From Actinomadura barringtoniae (GTDB lineage: Bacteria; Actinomycetota; Actinomycetes; Streptosporangiales; Streptosporangiaceae): a stretch of 64,000 bases of DNA. Below, piece by piece: positions 33,372 through 41,900 of this stretch (the first letter of the stretch is position 1; the number at the start of each line of letters is the position of its first letter). The position numbers were made by a program, and so were the translations under genes. Below the pieces are notes generated by a model. It saw only the letters and a program-made list of their open reading frames with translations, made no database searches and had not been told where the DNA came from. Where the stretch lies: assembly GCF_017573505.1 (NCBI RefSeq), contig NZ_JAGEOJ010000020.1:166321-230320 (forward strand), in the 5' to 3' direction.

Positions 33372-34229
33372 ATGAACGCCGACCGACTCGCTGATCGCCT
33401 TCCGCTCTTCTGCGGCGTCGACCTGGCCGAGCGCATCGAACGAGTTGAGAAGCAGCTCATCACCACCGGCAGCGAGGCTGCTCACCGCCGCGGCACGGGC
33501 GGGTTTGCCCGGCCGATCTCGGGTGGCATGGCGAGCTTCGCCGAGAAGGACTCGCCGCTCAACAAGGTCGTCGGCCTCGGATTCGGCGGCGTGCCGACCG
33601 CCGACGAACTGGACGAGGTCGAGCAGGCCTTCGCCGCCTGCGGCTCTCCCGTGCAGATCGAGCTGCCCCACCTCGCGGATCCCGCGATCGGCGCCCTGCT
33701 GACCGAACGCGGCTACCGACTCGTCTCGTTCGAGAACGTCCTCGGCCGGGCCTTGGGCGGGCAGCCGAGCCGTACGGTGCCGCCGGGGATCGAGATCCGG
33801 CCCAGCGGCGACGGGGAGTTCGAACCCTGGCTCGACGTGGTCGCGGCCGGTTTCGCACAGCCTGACATCGAGGGTGTCCCGTCGCATGAGGAGTTCCCGC
33901 GCGAGGTCATCGCCGCCGCAGTGCGCGATCTCGCGTCCGCGGCCGGCGTCACCCGCTACATCGCCGAGTTGAACGGCGTGGTCGCGGGCGGCGCCAGCAT
34001 GCGCCTGGCCGAAGGCGTCGCCCAGCTCACCGGCGCCGCGACCGCACCCGAGCATCGCCGCCGGGGCGTTCAGAGCGCCCTTCTGTCGGTCCGGCTCGCG
34101 GACGCCGCCGCGGCGGGCTGCGATATCGCGGTCGTGACCACCCAGCCGGGGTCCAGGTCGCAGCAGAACGTGCAGCGCTTGGGCTTCGATCTTCTTTACA
34201 CGCGCGCCGTGCTGCTGCTGAATCCCTGA
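33372..34229 (+). CDS. GNAT-family N-acetyltransferase
   Basis: 285 aa. The C-terminal half (residues ~135-280) is a GNAT fold: AGVTRYIAELNGVVAGGASMRL, then the acetyl-CoA loop ATAPEHRRRGVQSALLSVRL (Q/RxxGxG/A-like RRRGVQ) and IAVVTTQPGSRSQQNVQRLGF. The N-terminal half resembles a degenerate GNAT-like lobe (PVQIELPHLADPAIGALLTERGYRL), so it may be a two-lobe protein. Substrate unknown. Same strand as the DUF5753 gene, 59 bases downstream. Confidence 0.8.
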   Translation: MNADRLADRLPLFCGVDLAERIERVEKQLITTGSEAAHRRGTGGFARPISGGMASFAEKDSPLNKVVGLGFGGVPTADELDEVEQAFAACGSPVQIELPHLADPAIGALLTERGYRLVSFENVLGRALGGQPSRTVPPGIEIRPSGDGEFEPWLDVVAAGFAQPDIEGVPSHEEFPREVIAAAVRDLASAAGVTRYIAELNGVVAGGASMRLAEGVAQLTGAATAPEHRRRGVQSALLSVRLADAAAAGCDIAVVTTQPGSRSQQNVQRLGFDLLYTRAVLLLNP

Positions 34230-34269
34230 GCTGGCAGGATGAGTCGGCATTTAGTTCGAGGGGGTAACC

Positions 34270-35262
34270 ATGAACGCTGCCGCTGCGCCTGCGGATACCG
34301 CGGAGTTGGATGAGCAGGCGCTCGATCCGGACCCGGTGGCGAGCGACGCCCGGGACTTCGGCGCCTTCTCGGCCGCCGGGGGCTGGATGTTCGCCTTGAT
34401 GGTGGCCCGCAGCGTGCGGAAGGGCGAGCGCACGTCCGCCCCCGGCAAGGTGAGCATGGTCGCGTTCGCGACGTCGGCCGGTTGCGATGCCGGCCGGGTG
34501 TCGCGGTACTGGCGTGCGTGGGAACGTGCGGCGGCCGACGGCGTGGTGCCGGAGGCCGACACGCTGTCCCCCGGTCAGGAGATCCCGCTGCCGGACGCCG
34601 ACGAGTGGTCGTCCTACTTCTCGTCGCACGAGCCGACCGGCGACCGCAACGAGAGCCTGGCGGCGATGGCCGAGACGGTCGGGACGAGCTTCGGCAAGGC
34701 GGCGGAGATCGCGTCCAACCGTCCCGCGATGCGCGCCGCGATCCTCGGCGATCCGAAGACGGCCGCGGCGGCGCGGGAAGCGCTGCTGGAACGGCCTCAG
34801 GATCGTGCGGCCGTCCTGGCGCAGGCCATGGCCGACCCCGTGGCGCGCAAGGAGGCCGCGATCGAGGCCCGGCGTGTGGAGCGGGCCGAGTACGTGCAGC
34901 GGGTGCTGTCTGAGGGGAAGGCCCGCACGCCTTCGGGCCAGTTCATCGAGGTGACGGCCGAGGGCGCCGAACGGCATCTGGCCGTCGTTCAGGATCCCGA
35001 TGCCAGCGCCGAGGACGTCGCCGAGGCCTACGACTTCGTCCAGGACCTGATCTCCGACGCGGTCCAGGCCGACCCCGACGCCTACATCCACGAGCAGCGC
35101 ACCCGGCTCAGCAAGGTGGTCAACTCCACCGTGAAGAGCATCCAGGCGCTCGACCCCGATGACCTGCTCGCCTTCGCCGACGACACGCTCATCACCAGCG
35201 TCTCCGAGCTTCAGCAGCAGGTGAACGCGCTGGCCGCGGTCCTGCTCGGGCCCCTCGGCTAG
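34270..35262 (+). CDS. Hypothetical protein with helix-turn-helix-like N-terminal part, 330 aa
   Basis: Ala/Asp/Glu-rich soluble protein. Residues ~50-95 (KVSMVAFATSAGCDAGRVSRYWRAWERAA) could form a DNA-binding helix pair. The middle is strongly helical (RPAMRAAILGDPKTAAAAREALLERPQDRAAVLAQAM), and the C-terminus ends in helices (SVSELQQQVNALAAVLLG). The general look recalls plasmid/phage partition or replication accessory proteins, but no family can be named. Follows the GNAT gene by 40 bases; GAGGGGG precedes the ATG. Converges with the serine hydrolase gene. Confidence 0.6.
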   Translation: MNAAAAPADTAELDEQALDPDPVASDARDFGAFSAAGGWMFALMVARSVRKGERTSAPGKVSMVAFATSAGCDAGRVSRYWRAWERAAADGVVPEADTLSPGQEIPLPDADEWSSYFSSHEPTGDRNESLAAMAETVGTSFGKAAEIASNRPAMRAAILGDPKTAAAAREALLERPQDRAAVLAQAMADPVARKEAAIEARRVERAEYVQRVLSEGKARTPSGQFIEVTAEGAERHLAVVQDPDASAEDVAEAYDFVQDLISDAVQADPDAYIHEQRTRLSKVVNSTVKSIQALDPDDLLAFADDTLITSVSELQQQVNALAAVLLGPLG

Positions 35263-35271
35263 TCGCCAGTC

Positions 35272-36390
35272 TCAGCGAAGGCCGGCCATGAGCTGGGCGA
35301 TGACGCCGTCGACCTTCTTCTCGTCGAAGGCCTCCGAGCCGATCAGCAGCGTCACGGCGCGGCGGCCGTCTTCGGTCACCGCGTTGCGGAGCTTGTGGCC
35401 CGATTCCATGGACCCGCTGTGGCCCCACGTGACGAAGCCGGGGCTCGTCTCGTAGCGTTCGAGCGCCAGGCCGTAGCGGCCGCCCTCGTCATCGGGAACG
35501 GTCCGCTTCATCTCGGCGAGCTGGGCGGGAGCGAGCAGCCTGCCCGACCAGAGAGCGGTCCAGAACGCCGTGACGTCGGGTCCGGTGGAGACCAGCGCGC
35601 CGGACGCGTCGGCGCCGGACACGTTCCATTCCGTACGGTCGGCGAGCTTGCCGTCGCGCTCGGCGTAGCCGCGAAGGTCGGGCGCGGGGAGGGTGGTGCG
35701 GTCGCCGGGCCAGGACGTGCCGCGGAGGCCGAGCGGGCCGATGATGCGGCGCTTGAGCTCGGTGCCGATGTCGTCCCCGGTGACCTTGGCGACGATCAGG
35801 CTCACCACGTTGTAGTTGGTGTTGGAGTAGGAGAAGCCGGAGGGGGCGCGGTCGGGCGGGGGCAGCCTCAGGGCCTCCTTGACGGTCTCCAGGGGCGTTG
35901 AGTGGTCCCAGCGGTGATCGTCCTCGTTCTCCCAGCCGGGCCCGTCCATGTAGTCGGGCAGGCCGCTGGTGTGCTGGAGCAGCCGGCGGAGCGTGATCTT
36001 GCGGCCGTCGTAGTGCTCGGTACGGATCAGGCCCGGGAGGTAGCGCTCGACGGTGTCGTCAAGCTTGAGCCGGCCTTCCTGAACGAGCTGGAGGACGACC
36101 GTGGCGACCCAGGTCTTGGTGTTGCTGGCGATGCGGCTGTGCTCGTCGCCGACGACCTTGCGGCCCGTACGGAGGTCGGCGAGCCCGACGCCGCCGTTCC
36201 ATACGCCGCAGCGGGGGCTCTTCACGGTGACCGTGATGCCGGAGGCGCCGACCTTGCGCAACCCGTCCAACGCCTTCTGGATGGGCTTGGTGTCGCACTG
36301 CGCCGCCCCGGCGAAGGCCGTGGAGGTGGGCGCGATGGTCAGGGTGGTGGTGAACGCCAGTGCCGCGGCAACGGTCGTCGTGCGTCGCAT
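35272..36390 (-). CDS. Secreted serine hydrolase, beta-lactamase class C / D-alanyl-D-alanine carboxypeptidase type
   Basis: 372 aa with a signal peptide (residues ~1-28, LAFTTTLTIAPTSTAFA). Penicillin-binding fold motifs: SNTK (Ser 89, Lys 92), YSN in FSYSNTNYN near 187, and HSG in TWGHSGSMESG near 323 (the KTG-equivalent). Acts outside the membrane on peptidoglycan peptides or other amides/esters; whether carboxypeptidase or esterase cannot be decided. Lies 40 bases after the histidine kinase stop on the same strand, so it may be the output gene of that two-component operon. Confidence 0.85.
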   Translation of the reverse strand: MRRTTTVAAALAFTTTLTIAPTSTAFAGAAQCDTKPIQKALDGLRKVGASGITVTVKSPRCGVWNGGVGLADLRTGRKVVGDEHSRIASNTKTWVATVVLQLVQEGRLKLDDTVERYLPGLIRTEHYDGRKITLRRLLQHTSGLPDYMDGPGWENEDDHRWDHSTPLETVKEALRLPPPDRAPSGFSYSNTNYNVVSLIVAKVTGDDIGTELKRRIIGPLGLRGTSWPGDRTTLPAPDLRGYAERDGKLADRTEWNVSGADASGALVSTGPDVTAFWTALWSGRLLAPAQLAEMKRTVPDDEGGRYGLALERYETSPGFVTWGHSGSMESGHKLRNAVTEDGRRAVTLLIGSEAFDEKKVDGVIAQLMAGLR

Positions 36391-36430
36391 GCTGTCTCCC
36401 TCTGCAGGATGGTGCGTACGACGCTCACGA

Positions 36431-37606
36431 TCACGGCCCGGCCGTCCCGCCGGTATCCCCCGATCGTCGGGCTGACCCCCGCCTATCGGTCCGATCTCCG
36501 CCCGCGGGGATGCTGAGTCTCACTTGATAGCCGCCTGCGGGTGTGGGGTCGGCGTCGAGAGTGCCGCCCAGCAGCTCGGCTCGTTCGCGAAGGCCGACGA
36601 GGCCCTGGCCTGAGCCGGGCAGCGGGAGCGCCGGGCGGGTGGCGGGCGTGTTGGTGACGGTCACGCCGAACGCGCCGGCGTCGTGCCAGAGGTCGGCCGT
36701 GGCGGTGGCGCCGGGGGCGTGTTTGCGCACGTTGGTGAGGGCCTCCTGGACGCAGCGGTAGACGGCGCGCTGCACCCGGGGACTGATGTCCTCGGGGAGT
36801 TCGCCGGTCAGCTCGGCCGGGATCCCGCTGGTCGCCACGAGCCGGTGAAGGTCGGCGAGGGTCGGCTGCGGGGTGAGTTCGGTGGCACGGCCGCCCGAGG
36901 CGCGCAGCAGCGTGACCATGTGGCGCAGTTCGTCGAGGGTGTCCACGCTCAGCGAGCGGATCGTACGGGCGCCCTGGCGTGCGGCCGGTTCCTGGGCGGC
37001 GACCTGGAGAGCGCCCGCCTGAACGGCGATCAGGCTGACCTGGTGGGAGACGACGTCGTGCATCTCCCGGGCGAGCTGGGCGCGTTCGCGGGCGAGGACG
37101 GCCTGGGCGTGCAGCAGGCGTTCGTGCTCGCGGGCCTCCTCGACCTCGGTGAGCCGCCGCCCGAGGTCCCGGTGCGCCTGGGTGAGCTGGCCCAGCAGTA
37201 CGGGGGCGGCCGCGGCGGCGAGCGCGTAGAAGAGGTTGACGACCGTCCAGGTCCGGTCGTCGGGGGTGAGGTGGTTCAGCAGCCTCAGCGGAACGGTCGA
37301 GGCGAGCGCGGACAGCAGCGCGCACAGGGCGAGCAGACGGCGGTCGCGTGACCGTTCGGCCAGCGTGAACAGCGCGGCGAACGGGGCGACCAGCATGTCG
37401 AGGAGCAGGCCGGCGGGGAGGGTGAGCAGGACGACCGCGAGCGGGAAACGACGGCGGGCCATGAGCGCGGCGCAGGCCAGCGCCCCCGTGACGACCCCGC
37501 TCGTGGACGGGCCCGAATCCCACAGCGCGACCGCGACGTCCACGGCGGCGAGCGCGACGATCAGGCCGTCGACCACCGGGGCCGGGACCCGCGCCCACCG
37601 CCTCAC
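36431..37606 (-). CDS. Sensor histidine kinase, NarL-partner (HisKA_3) type
   Basis: 391 aa. Membrane sensor with about four to five N-terminal helices and no large external domain (MRRWARVPAPVVDGLIVALA ...). The phospho-acceptor box is ARERAQLAREMHDVVSHQ (His 183), followed by HATPase marks ALTNVRKHAPGATATADL and GSGQGLVGLRERAELLGG. Starts GTG within the TGA of the response regulator (GTGA). Resembles DesK/LiaS-like kinases sensing membrane state, by layout only. Confidence 0.88.
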   Translation of the reverse strand: MRRWARVPAPVVDGLIVALAAVDVAVALWDSGPSTSGVVTGALACAALMARRRFPLAVVLLTLPAGLLLDMLVAPFAALFTLAERSRDRRLLALCALLSALASTVPLRLLNHLTPDDRTWTVVNLFYALAAAAAPVLLGQLTQAHRDLGRRLTEVEEAREHERLLHAQAVLARERAQLAREMHDVVSHQVSLIAVQAGALQVAAQEPAARQGARTIRSLSVDTLDELRHMVTLLRASGGRATELTPQPTLADLHRLVATSGIPAELTGELPEDISPRVQRAVYRCVQEALTNVRKHAPGATATADLWHDAGAFGVTVTNTPATRPALPLPGSGQGLVGLRERAELLGGTLDADPTPAGGYQVRLSIPAGGDRTDRRGSARRSGDTGGTAGP

Positions 37607-38238
37607 AGCAGCCCGGCCCGCTGGGCCAGCAAGGCGGCCTGCACGCGGCCGGTCACCCGCAGCTTGCCGAGGATCGTGCTGACGTGGTCCTTGACGGTGC
37701 CCGCGCTGAGGTGGATCCGGGCGCCGATCTCGCCGTTGGACAGCCCCTCGGCGACCAGCACCAGGACCTCCCGTTCACGCTCCGACAGACGCCCGACCCG
37801 CGCCACGCCCTCGTCCTCCGCGGCGTCCGGGCGGCCGCGCAGCACGGCGTGCGTCGCCGTGGGCGACAGCACCACTCCCCCGGCGCACAGGGTGCGGACC
37901 AGCTGCGCGAGCTGGTCCGGCTCGGTGTCCTTGAGCAGGAACCCGGCGGCCCCTGTGCGCAGCGCGGTCAGCACGTACTCGTCGGTGTCGAACGTCGTCA
38001 GCATCGCCACGACGGGCGGCTCCGGCAGCGCCCGCACGGCGCGCAGCACCGAGAGGCCGTCGACGTCCGGCATCCGGATGTCGAGCAGCAGCACGTCAGG
38101 CCGTTCCCGGCGCACCGTCTCCACCGCGTCCGCGCCGACGGCCGTCGCGACGACCCGGACGTCCTCGGAGGCGTTCAGGATCAGCTCGAACCCGGACCGG
38201 ACGAGCGCCTCGTCGTCCACGACGACCACGCGGATCAT
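37603..38238 (-). CDS. NarL/FixJ-family response regulator
   Basis: 211 aa from the ATG at 38238 (MIRVVVVDDEALVRSG); an in-frame start nine codons upstream is less likely. Receiver domain with DD at 8-9, phospho-Asp in LLLDIRMPD (D53), and Lys in LLKDTEPDQ. The C-terminal LuxR-type helix-turn-helix includes LSEREREVLVLVAEGLSNGE and AGTVKDHVSTILGKLRV. Partner of the overlapping kinase; the pair may control the serine hydrolase gene and itself. Confidence 0.9.
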   Translation of the reverse strand: MIRVVVVDDEALVRSGFELILNASEDVRVVATAVGADAVETVRRERPDVLLLDIRMPDVDGLSVLRAVRALPEPPVVAMLTTFDTDEYVLTALRTGAAGFLLKDTEPDQLAQLVRTLCAGGVVLSPTATHAVLRGRPDAAEDEGVARVGRLSEREREVLVLVAEGLSNGEIGARIHLSAGTVKDHVSTILGKLRVTGRVQAALLAQRAGLL

Positions 38239-38274
38239 TCGGGTCACTCGGTTCGCTCGGGTCATCCCCTGAGG

Positions 38275-38874
38275 CTAGGCGCCCGGCGTCGTGTCCCGCG
38301 CGCCGGCGGTCAGGGCCTGGGTCAGGTTGTCGACGAACGCATTGGCCAGCCGGCCCTCGTGCGTCGTCTCGGGTGCGAGATCGGGCATCGTCCGGCGCAG
38401 CTGCAGCCAGCCGAGAAAGGCGCTGTAGGCGTAGAGCGCCCGCTGCCGTGCGGTGTCCGGATCGAGCCCGAGGTCGGTGAACAGCTCGGTCAGGAAGGAC
38501 AGGCGTGCGGTGGTGACCCGCCTCAGCACGGGCGCGATCACCGGGTGGTCGGCCTCGGTGGCCAGCGCGGGCTCTATGCGGTTGGGCGACTGCTGGGTGA
38601 ACAGGGCGATCTCGAAGATGGCGCGCAGCCGTTCCGGCGGGGAGGTCACGTCGTTGAGCCGCTCGACGACCTCGATCGTGGTCGTCCGTTCCCACTCCTC
38701 GAGCGCGGCGGCCAGCAGCGCGTCGCGGTCGGCGAAGTGCCAGTAGAAGCTGCCCCGCGTGACGGCGAGCTGTTTGGCCAGCACCTCCACGCGCACCGCC
38801 GCGACGCCGCCGCGGGCCAGCGCGTCCAGGGCCGCCTCGATCCAGTCCGCCCTGCCCAGCCGTTGCTTCACCAC
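38275..38874 (-). CDS. TetR-family repressor, likely autoregulated
   Basis: 199 aa. HTH region: DWIEAALDALARGGVAAVRV, LAKQLAVTRGSFYWHFADRD. The start is placed at GTG 38874 because family members begin ~10 residues before the DWI motif and because the in-frame ATG at 38904 lies inside a palindromic operator. Two 18-bp palindromes (38878-38895, 38901-38918) sit directly upstream, between it and the divergent methyltransferase. The two-component genes follow 36 bases downstream on the same strand and may be co-transcribed. Confidence 0.82.
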   Translation of the reverse strand: MVKQRLGRADWIEAALDALARGGVAAVRVEVLAKQLAVTRGSFYWHFADRDALLAAALEEWERTTTIEVVERLNDVTSPPERLRAIFEIALFTQQSPNRIEPALATEADHPVIAPVLRRVTTARLSFLTELFTDLGLDPDTARQRALYAYSAFLGWLQLRRTMPDLAPETTHEGRLANAFVDNLTQALTAGARDTTPGA

Positions 38875-38877
38875 TTT

Positions 38878-38895
38878 CCATACACTACTGTACGG
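38878..38895. promoter_or_regulatory. TetR operator-like palindrome 1
   Basis: CCATACACTACTGTACGG: imperfect dyad (CCATACA / TGTACGG), 3 bases from the TetR GTG. Centre-to-centre distance to palindrome 2 is 23 bp, about two helical turns. Confidence 0.65.
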
Positions 38896-38900
38896 AAAGT

Positions 38901-38918
38901 CCATACAGCACTGTATGG
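38901..38918. promoter_or_regulatory. TetR operator-like palindrome 2
   Basis: CCATACAGCACTGTATGG: perfect 8-bp arms with a 2-base centre, 20 bases upstream of the methyltransferase start. Repression of both divergent genes is the simple reading. Confidence 0.75.
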
Positions 38919-38938
38919 TGGCGATCGGAGGGACGCCC

Positions 38939-39751
38939 ATGACCAGCGGCGACCAGGCCGCCGAGCGCTACGGCGACCACCTCTTCTCTCACCGCTCCAC
39001 CGGGGAACGCGAGCGGCTCGCGCTGATGGCCGAGGCGCTCGACGCGCAGACCGCCGCGCGCATCCGGGCCCTGGCACCCAAGCCCGACGGCCGGTTCCTG
39101 GAGATCGGCGCCGGCCTGGGGACCACCGCCCGCGACCTGGCGCGCAGCTACCGCACGGCCCAGGTTTTGGCCACCGACCTGGCCACCGAGTTCCTCGAGG
39201 AACTGGACGAGCCGAACCTGACCGTTCTGCAGCACGACGTCACCACCGACGACTTCCCGGAGGCGGGGTTCGACCTCATCCACGCTCGCTGGGTGCTAAC
39301 TAACCTGCGCGAGCGCGAGGAGGTTCTGCGGCGCGTCGTGCGCTGGCTCGCCCCGGGCGGCTGGCTGCTGCTGGAGGACGGCGTCGGCTTCGCGGTCGAC
39401 TCCTCACCGCACGCCGGCTACCGCAGAACGACGCTCGCCTGCGTGGCGGCGGTGCAGCAGCGGATCGGCGTCGACGGCCGGGGCGAGTGGGGCCGCCGGT
39501 ATCCCGCGCAGCTGGTCGAGGCGGGCCTCGTCGATTGCGGTTCCACCGGAGACTGGCCCGGCTTTCGCGGGGGCGAGCCGTGGCCGATGTTCTGGCGGAC
39601 GTCGTTCGAACGCGTGCTGCCCGACGTGCTGGCGGCCGGAGACCTCAGCGAGGCCGAGGCGGCCGCCGGCATGGCAGCCCTGGCCGATCCGGCCTTCCAG
39701 GACATGGGCATCACCACCGTCGCCGCCTGGGGCCGTCGCCCGCCGGGCTGA
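38939..39751 (+). CDS. Class I SAM-dependent methyltransferase
   Basis: 270 aa, ATG 38939 with GGAGGGA 6 bases upstream. SAM-binding motif I FLEIGAGLGTTARDLA near 54, acidic loop LATDLATEF, motif IV FDLIHARWVLTNL, and post-motif WLAPGGWLLLEDGVG. This resembles the UbiE/small-molecule O- or C-methyltransferases. Acceptor unknown. Divergently transcribed from the TetR gene across two operator palindromes, suggesting induction by the substrate or a toxic compound. Confidence 0.85.
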   Translation: MTSGDQAAERYGDHLFSHRSTGERERLALMAEALDAQTAARIRALAPKPDGRFLEIGAGLGTTARDLARSYRTAQVLATDLATEFLEELDEPNLTVLQHDVTTDDFPEAGFDLIHARWVLTNLREREEVLRRVVRWLAPGGWLLLEDGVGFAVDSSPHAGYRRTTLACVAAVQQRIGVDGRGEWGRRYPAQLVEAGLVDCGSTGDWPGFRGGEPWPMFWRTSFERVLPDVLAAGDLSEAEAAAGMAALADPAFQDMGITTVAAWGRRPPG

Positions 39752-39807
39752 CGCGGCGGCCAAGCCGACCGGCCCGCACCCAGCGATGAGGACCGGCACA
39801 CGTTCCA

Positions 39808-40728
39808 TCACCGGCTATGCGCCCCGGTCATCAGCGCGGCCAGGTCGTCCGGATGCAGGAAGGACGGCGGGGGCGGCGGGCCCCAGTTGAACAAGCCCTT
39901 GGCGCCTTCCAGCGTCTCCGGAGTCCACAGCTGATCGTCGATGATCGAGTCCATGTCGGAGTAGTACTCGGAGAAATTGCCGGCCGGATCCTTCAGGTAC
40001 CAGAAGAAGTTCGACCCGGCATGGTGTCGTCCGAGGCCCCACACGTGCCGTTCAGGATGCCCTTCCAGCATCGCGGAGGCGCCGCGCCCCACGTCGTCGA
40101 TGTCGTCGACCTGCCATGACGTGTGGTGCAGGAAGTCGACGGGCGCGGCCAGAACGAGCAGGTTGTGATGGTCGGTCGAGCACCGCAGGAAGACCCCCGC
40201 GTCCTTGATCAGGTCGCTGGTCTTGAACCCGACCCCGTCGCGGAAGAACGCCGTCGTGGCCGCGAAATCGGTCGTCCCCACCACCGCGTGCCCGAGCCTG
40301 CGCGGCTGTACCAGCTCCGCACGCAGAACGCCGGGAGCCCGCGTACCCACACGTTCCATCCGCCCGGGACCGTTGTAAGGAGTGGCCGGCACTTCCGCCT
40401 GAGCCATCCGCGGCTCCACCTGCAGCACGGCCCTGACACCAGTGACCGCCTCCCGAGCCACCAGGGTCCGAGCGTCCAGCTGCACCTCGACGCCAAGCCC
40501 CCGCAATCGCGAGGCGGCCTGCTGGAGGTCATCGGGATCGTCGACACCGATGCGCATCTCGACCAGCCGCCGCGTCGGCGCCGAGACGATGCGGAGTTGC
40601 TCCCCGCCGTCCCGTGTGGCGAACCAGCCGTCGTCACCGGAGGCCAGGCCGAACTCGGAGTAGTAGCCGGCGGTGTCGGTCACGTTCGGGACTCCGATGG
40701 TGACGGAGCTGAGGCGGTGCAGGCCCAT
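39808..40728 (-). CDS. Two-domain VOC / type I extradiol-dioxygenase-like protein
   Basis: 306 aa. Two vicinal-oxygen-chelate modules: N-terminal (LSSVTIGVPNVTDTAGYYSEFG) and C-terminal (RLGHAVVGTTDFAATTAFFRD). The second keeps a likely iron-binding triad: His in RLGHAVV, His in FLHHTSWQVDD, Glu in NFSEYYSD, with HHNLLVL between, as in 2,3-dihydroxybiphenyl or catechol 2,3-dioxygenases. Ring cleavage of a catechol is therefore possible; a non-catalytic VOC role cannot be excluded. No other aromatic-degradation gene is adjacent. Converges with the methyltransferase. Confidence 0.75.
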   Translation of the reverse strand: MGLHRLSSVTIGVPNVTDTAGYYSEFGLASGDDGWFATRDGGEQLRIVSAPTRRLVEMRIGVDDPDDLQQAASRLRGLGVEVQLDARTLVAREAVTGVRAVLQVEPRMAQAEVPATPYNGPGRMERVGTRAPGVLRAELVQPRRLGHAVVGTTDFAATTAFFRDGVGFKTSDLIKDAGVFLRCSTDHHNLLVLAAPVDFLHHTSWQVDDIDDVGRGASAMLEGHPERHVWGLGRHHAGSNFFWYLKDPAGNFSEYYSDMDSIIDDQLWTPETLEGAKGLFNWGPPPPPSFLHPDDLAALMTGAHSR

Positions 40729-40852
40729 GGGGTTCTCCTGTCAGGCCGATCCGTGACTCAATTCAGCATGTTCAATAGGCCGATAATGCGCACCGCCCGG
40801 CTCACCCGTCAAGAACAACCTGCACGCGCGTCCTGACCGTCCGGCCGGGGCC

Positions 40853-40888
40853 GGGGCCAGGGGCGGGGGCGGGGCCAGGGGCGGGGGC
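40853..40888 (+). repeat. G-rich 18-bp tandem duplication
   Basis: Two exact copies of GGGGCCAGGGGCGGGGGC in the divergent region between the VOC gene and the SpoIIAA-like gene. G-run spacing could form a quadruplex on the plus strand. Confidence 0.7.
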
Positions 40889-40974
40889 GCCTCACCCTCT
40901 GCGGGTGTGCTGTGGGCGGGCGGCGTGATGTGAAGGTCGGCGTACGGGTGCAGGTGAACGATGGGAGCGCATCC

Positions 40975-41358
40975 ATGATCCGCATGCTCGATGGAATGCC
41001 CGCCGGGGTCCTGGGGATCGAGGCGGTCGGCAAGCTGACCGCGGAGGACTACACCGGCACGCTCGCGCCGGCGTTGGACGCCGCCATCAAGGAGAGCGGC
41101 AAGGTCCGCATCGTGATCGTCTTCAGGGGCGAGTTCGAAGGCATGGAGCCGGGGGCGGCCTGGCAGGACCTCAAGATGGGCGTTCGCGACTGGAACGCCT
41201 GGGAACGCATCGCGCTCGTGACCGACCACGCCTGGATGAAGGACGGGCTCCGGTTGTTCGCCTGGGCCGTGCCGGGCGAGGCCAGGGCCTTCGGACTTGC
41301 CGACCAGGAGGCCGCCGTCATATGGGCGGCGGGCATCGGCGGCGGCCCGGCCGCCTAG
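40975..41358 (+). CDS. SpoIIAA-like (STAS-fold) protein
   Basis: 127 aa, ATG 40975 with GGGAGCG upstream (MIRMLDGMPAGVLGIEAVGK). The family pattern is clear: GVLGIEAVGKLTAEDYTGTLAP, KVRIVIVFRGEFEGMEPGAAWQDLK, WERIALVTDHAWMKDGLRLFAW, PGEARAFGLADQEAAVIW, as in DUF3478/SpoIIAA-like proteins. Molecular role unknown; some members bind lipid or act as small regulators. Possibly co-transcribed with the next membrane protein, 26 bases downstream. Confidence 0.8.
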   Translation: MIRMLDGMPAGVLGIEAVGKLTAEDYTGTLAPALDAAIKESGKVRIVIVFRGEFEGMEPGAAWQDLKMGVRDWNAWERIALVTDHAWMKDGLRLFAWAVPGEARAFGLADQEAAVIWAAGIGGGPAA

Positions 41359-41384
41359 CGGCGCGGCGCGATCGGGAGAGCACT

Positions 41385-41852
41385 ATGCACGTTCATCGCG
41401 CGCGCAGGGGCTACGGACGATGGAACCGCCTGCGCCGAGGGCTCGGATTCAGCCGCAGCGAACTCTGGCGCGGGGTCGACCGCGTGCAGCAGGTCGCGGC
41501 GCTGATTCTGGTCGCGCTGTACGTGGCGACGGCCGCCGTCGTCACCGCCCAGGCTTGTGAACGCGTCTACGCCTCGGGGGTGCAGTCGGAGAAGGTGCAG
41601 GCGGCCACCCGGCACCGGGTCGCGGGAGGCGACTACCGAACGTGGCTGGACTCCCAGGGCCACCCGACCGATCCGCCCCAGACCCGCAGCGACACGGTCG
41701 CGGACACCGTGATGGCGGGCTCGTTCGTGGCGCTCCTGGTCTGCGTCCCGTTCCTGAGCGCGTACGGCCTGGTCCGCCGCCGCCTCGACGTCAGGCGAGA
41801 GCGGGCATGGGATCGCGAGTGGAAGCGCCTGGACCGGCGCCCGACCCCGTGA
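41385..41852 (+). CDS. Rv1733c-like small membrane protein
   Basis: 155 aa, ATG 41385 with GGGAGAG upstream. Basic N-terminus (RARRGYGRWNRLRRGLGF), membrane helix 1 (VAALILVALYVATAAVVTA), a ~60-residue outside loop with WLDSQGHPTDPPQTRSDTV, membrane helix 2 (TVMAGSFVALLVCVPFLSAYG), and a basic C-terminus. This two-helix layout is that of the actinobacterial Rv1733c family. Function unknown. Confidence 0.72.
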   Translation: MHVHRARRGYGRWNRLRRGLGFSRSELWRGVDRVQQVAALILVALYVATAAVVTAQACERVYASGVQSEKVQAATRHRVAGGDYRTWLDSQGHPTDPPQTRSDTVADTVMAGSFVALLVCVPFLSAYGLVRRRLDVRRERAWDREWKRLDRRPTP

Positions 41853-41900
41853 TCGTTCTCGTCGGCGGGTGCCGTCACCATGGCTTGGCGGGCGTGGGGC

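Noticed and set aside
38902..38904. ATG as start of the TetR gene
   Set aside because: Falls inside an operator palindrome and would add ten residues before the usual family start; GTG 38874 fits better.
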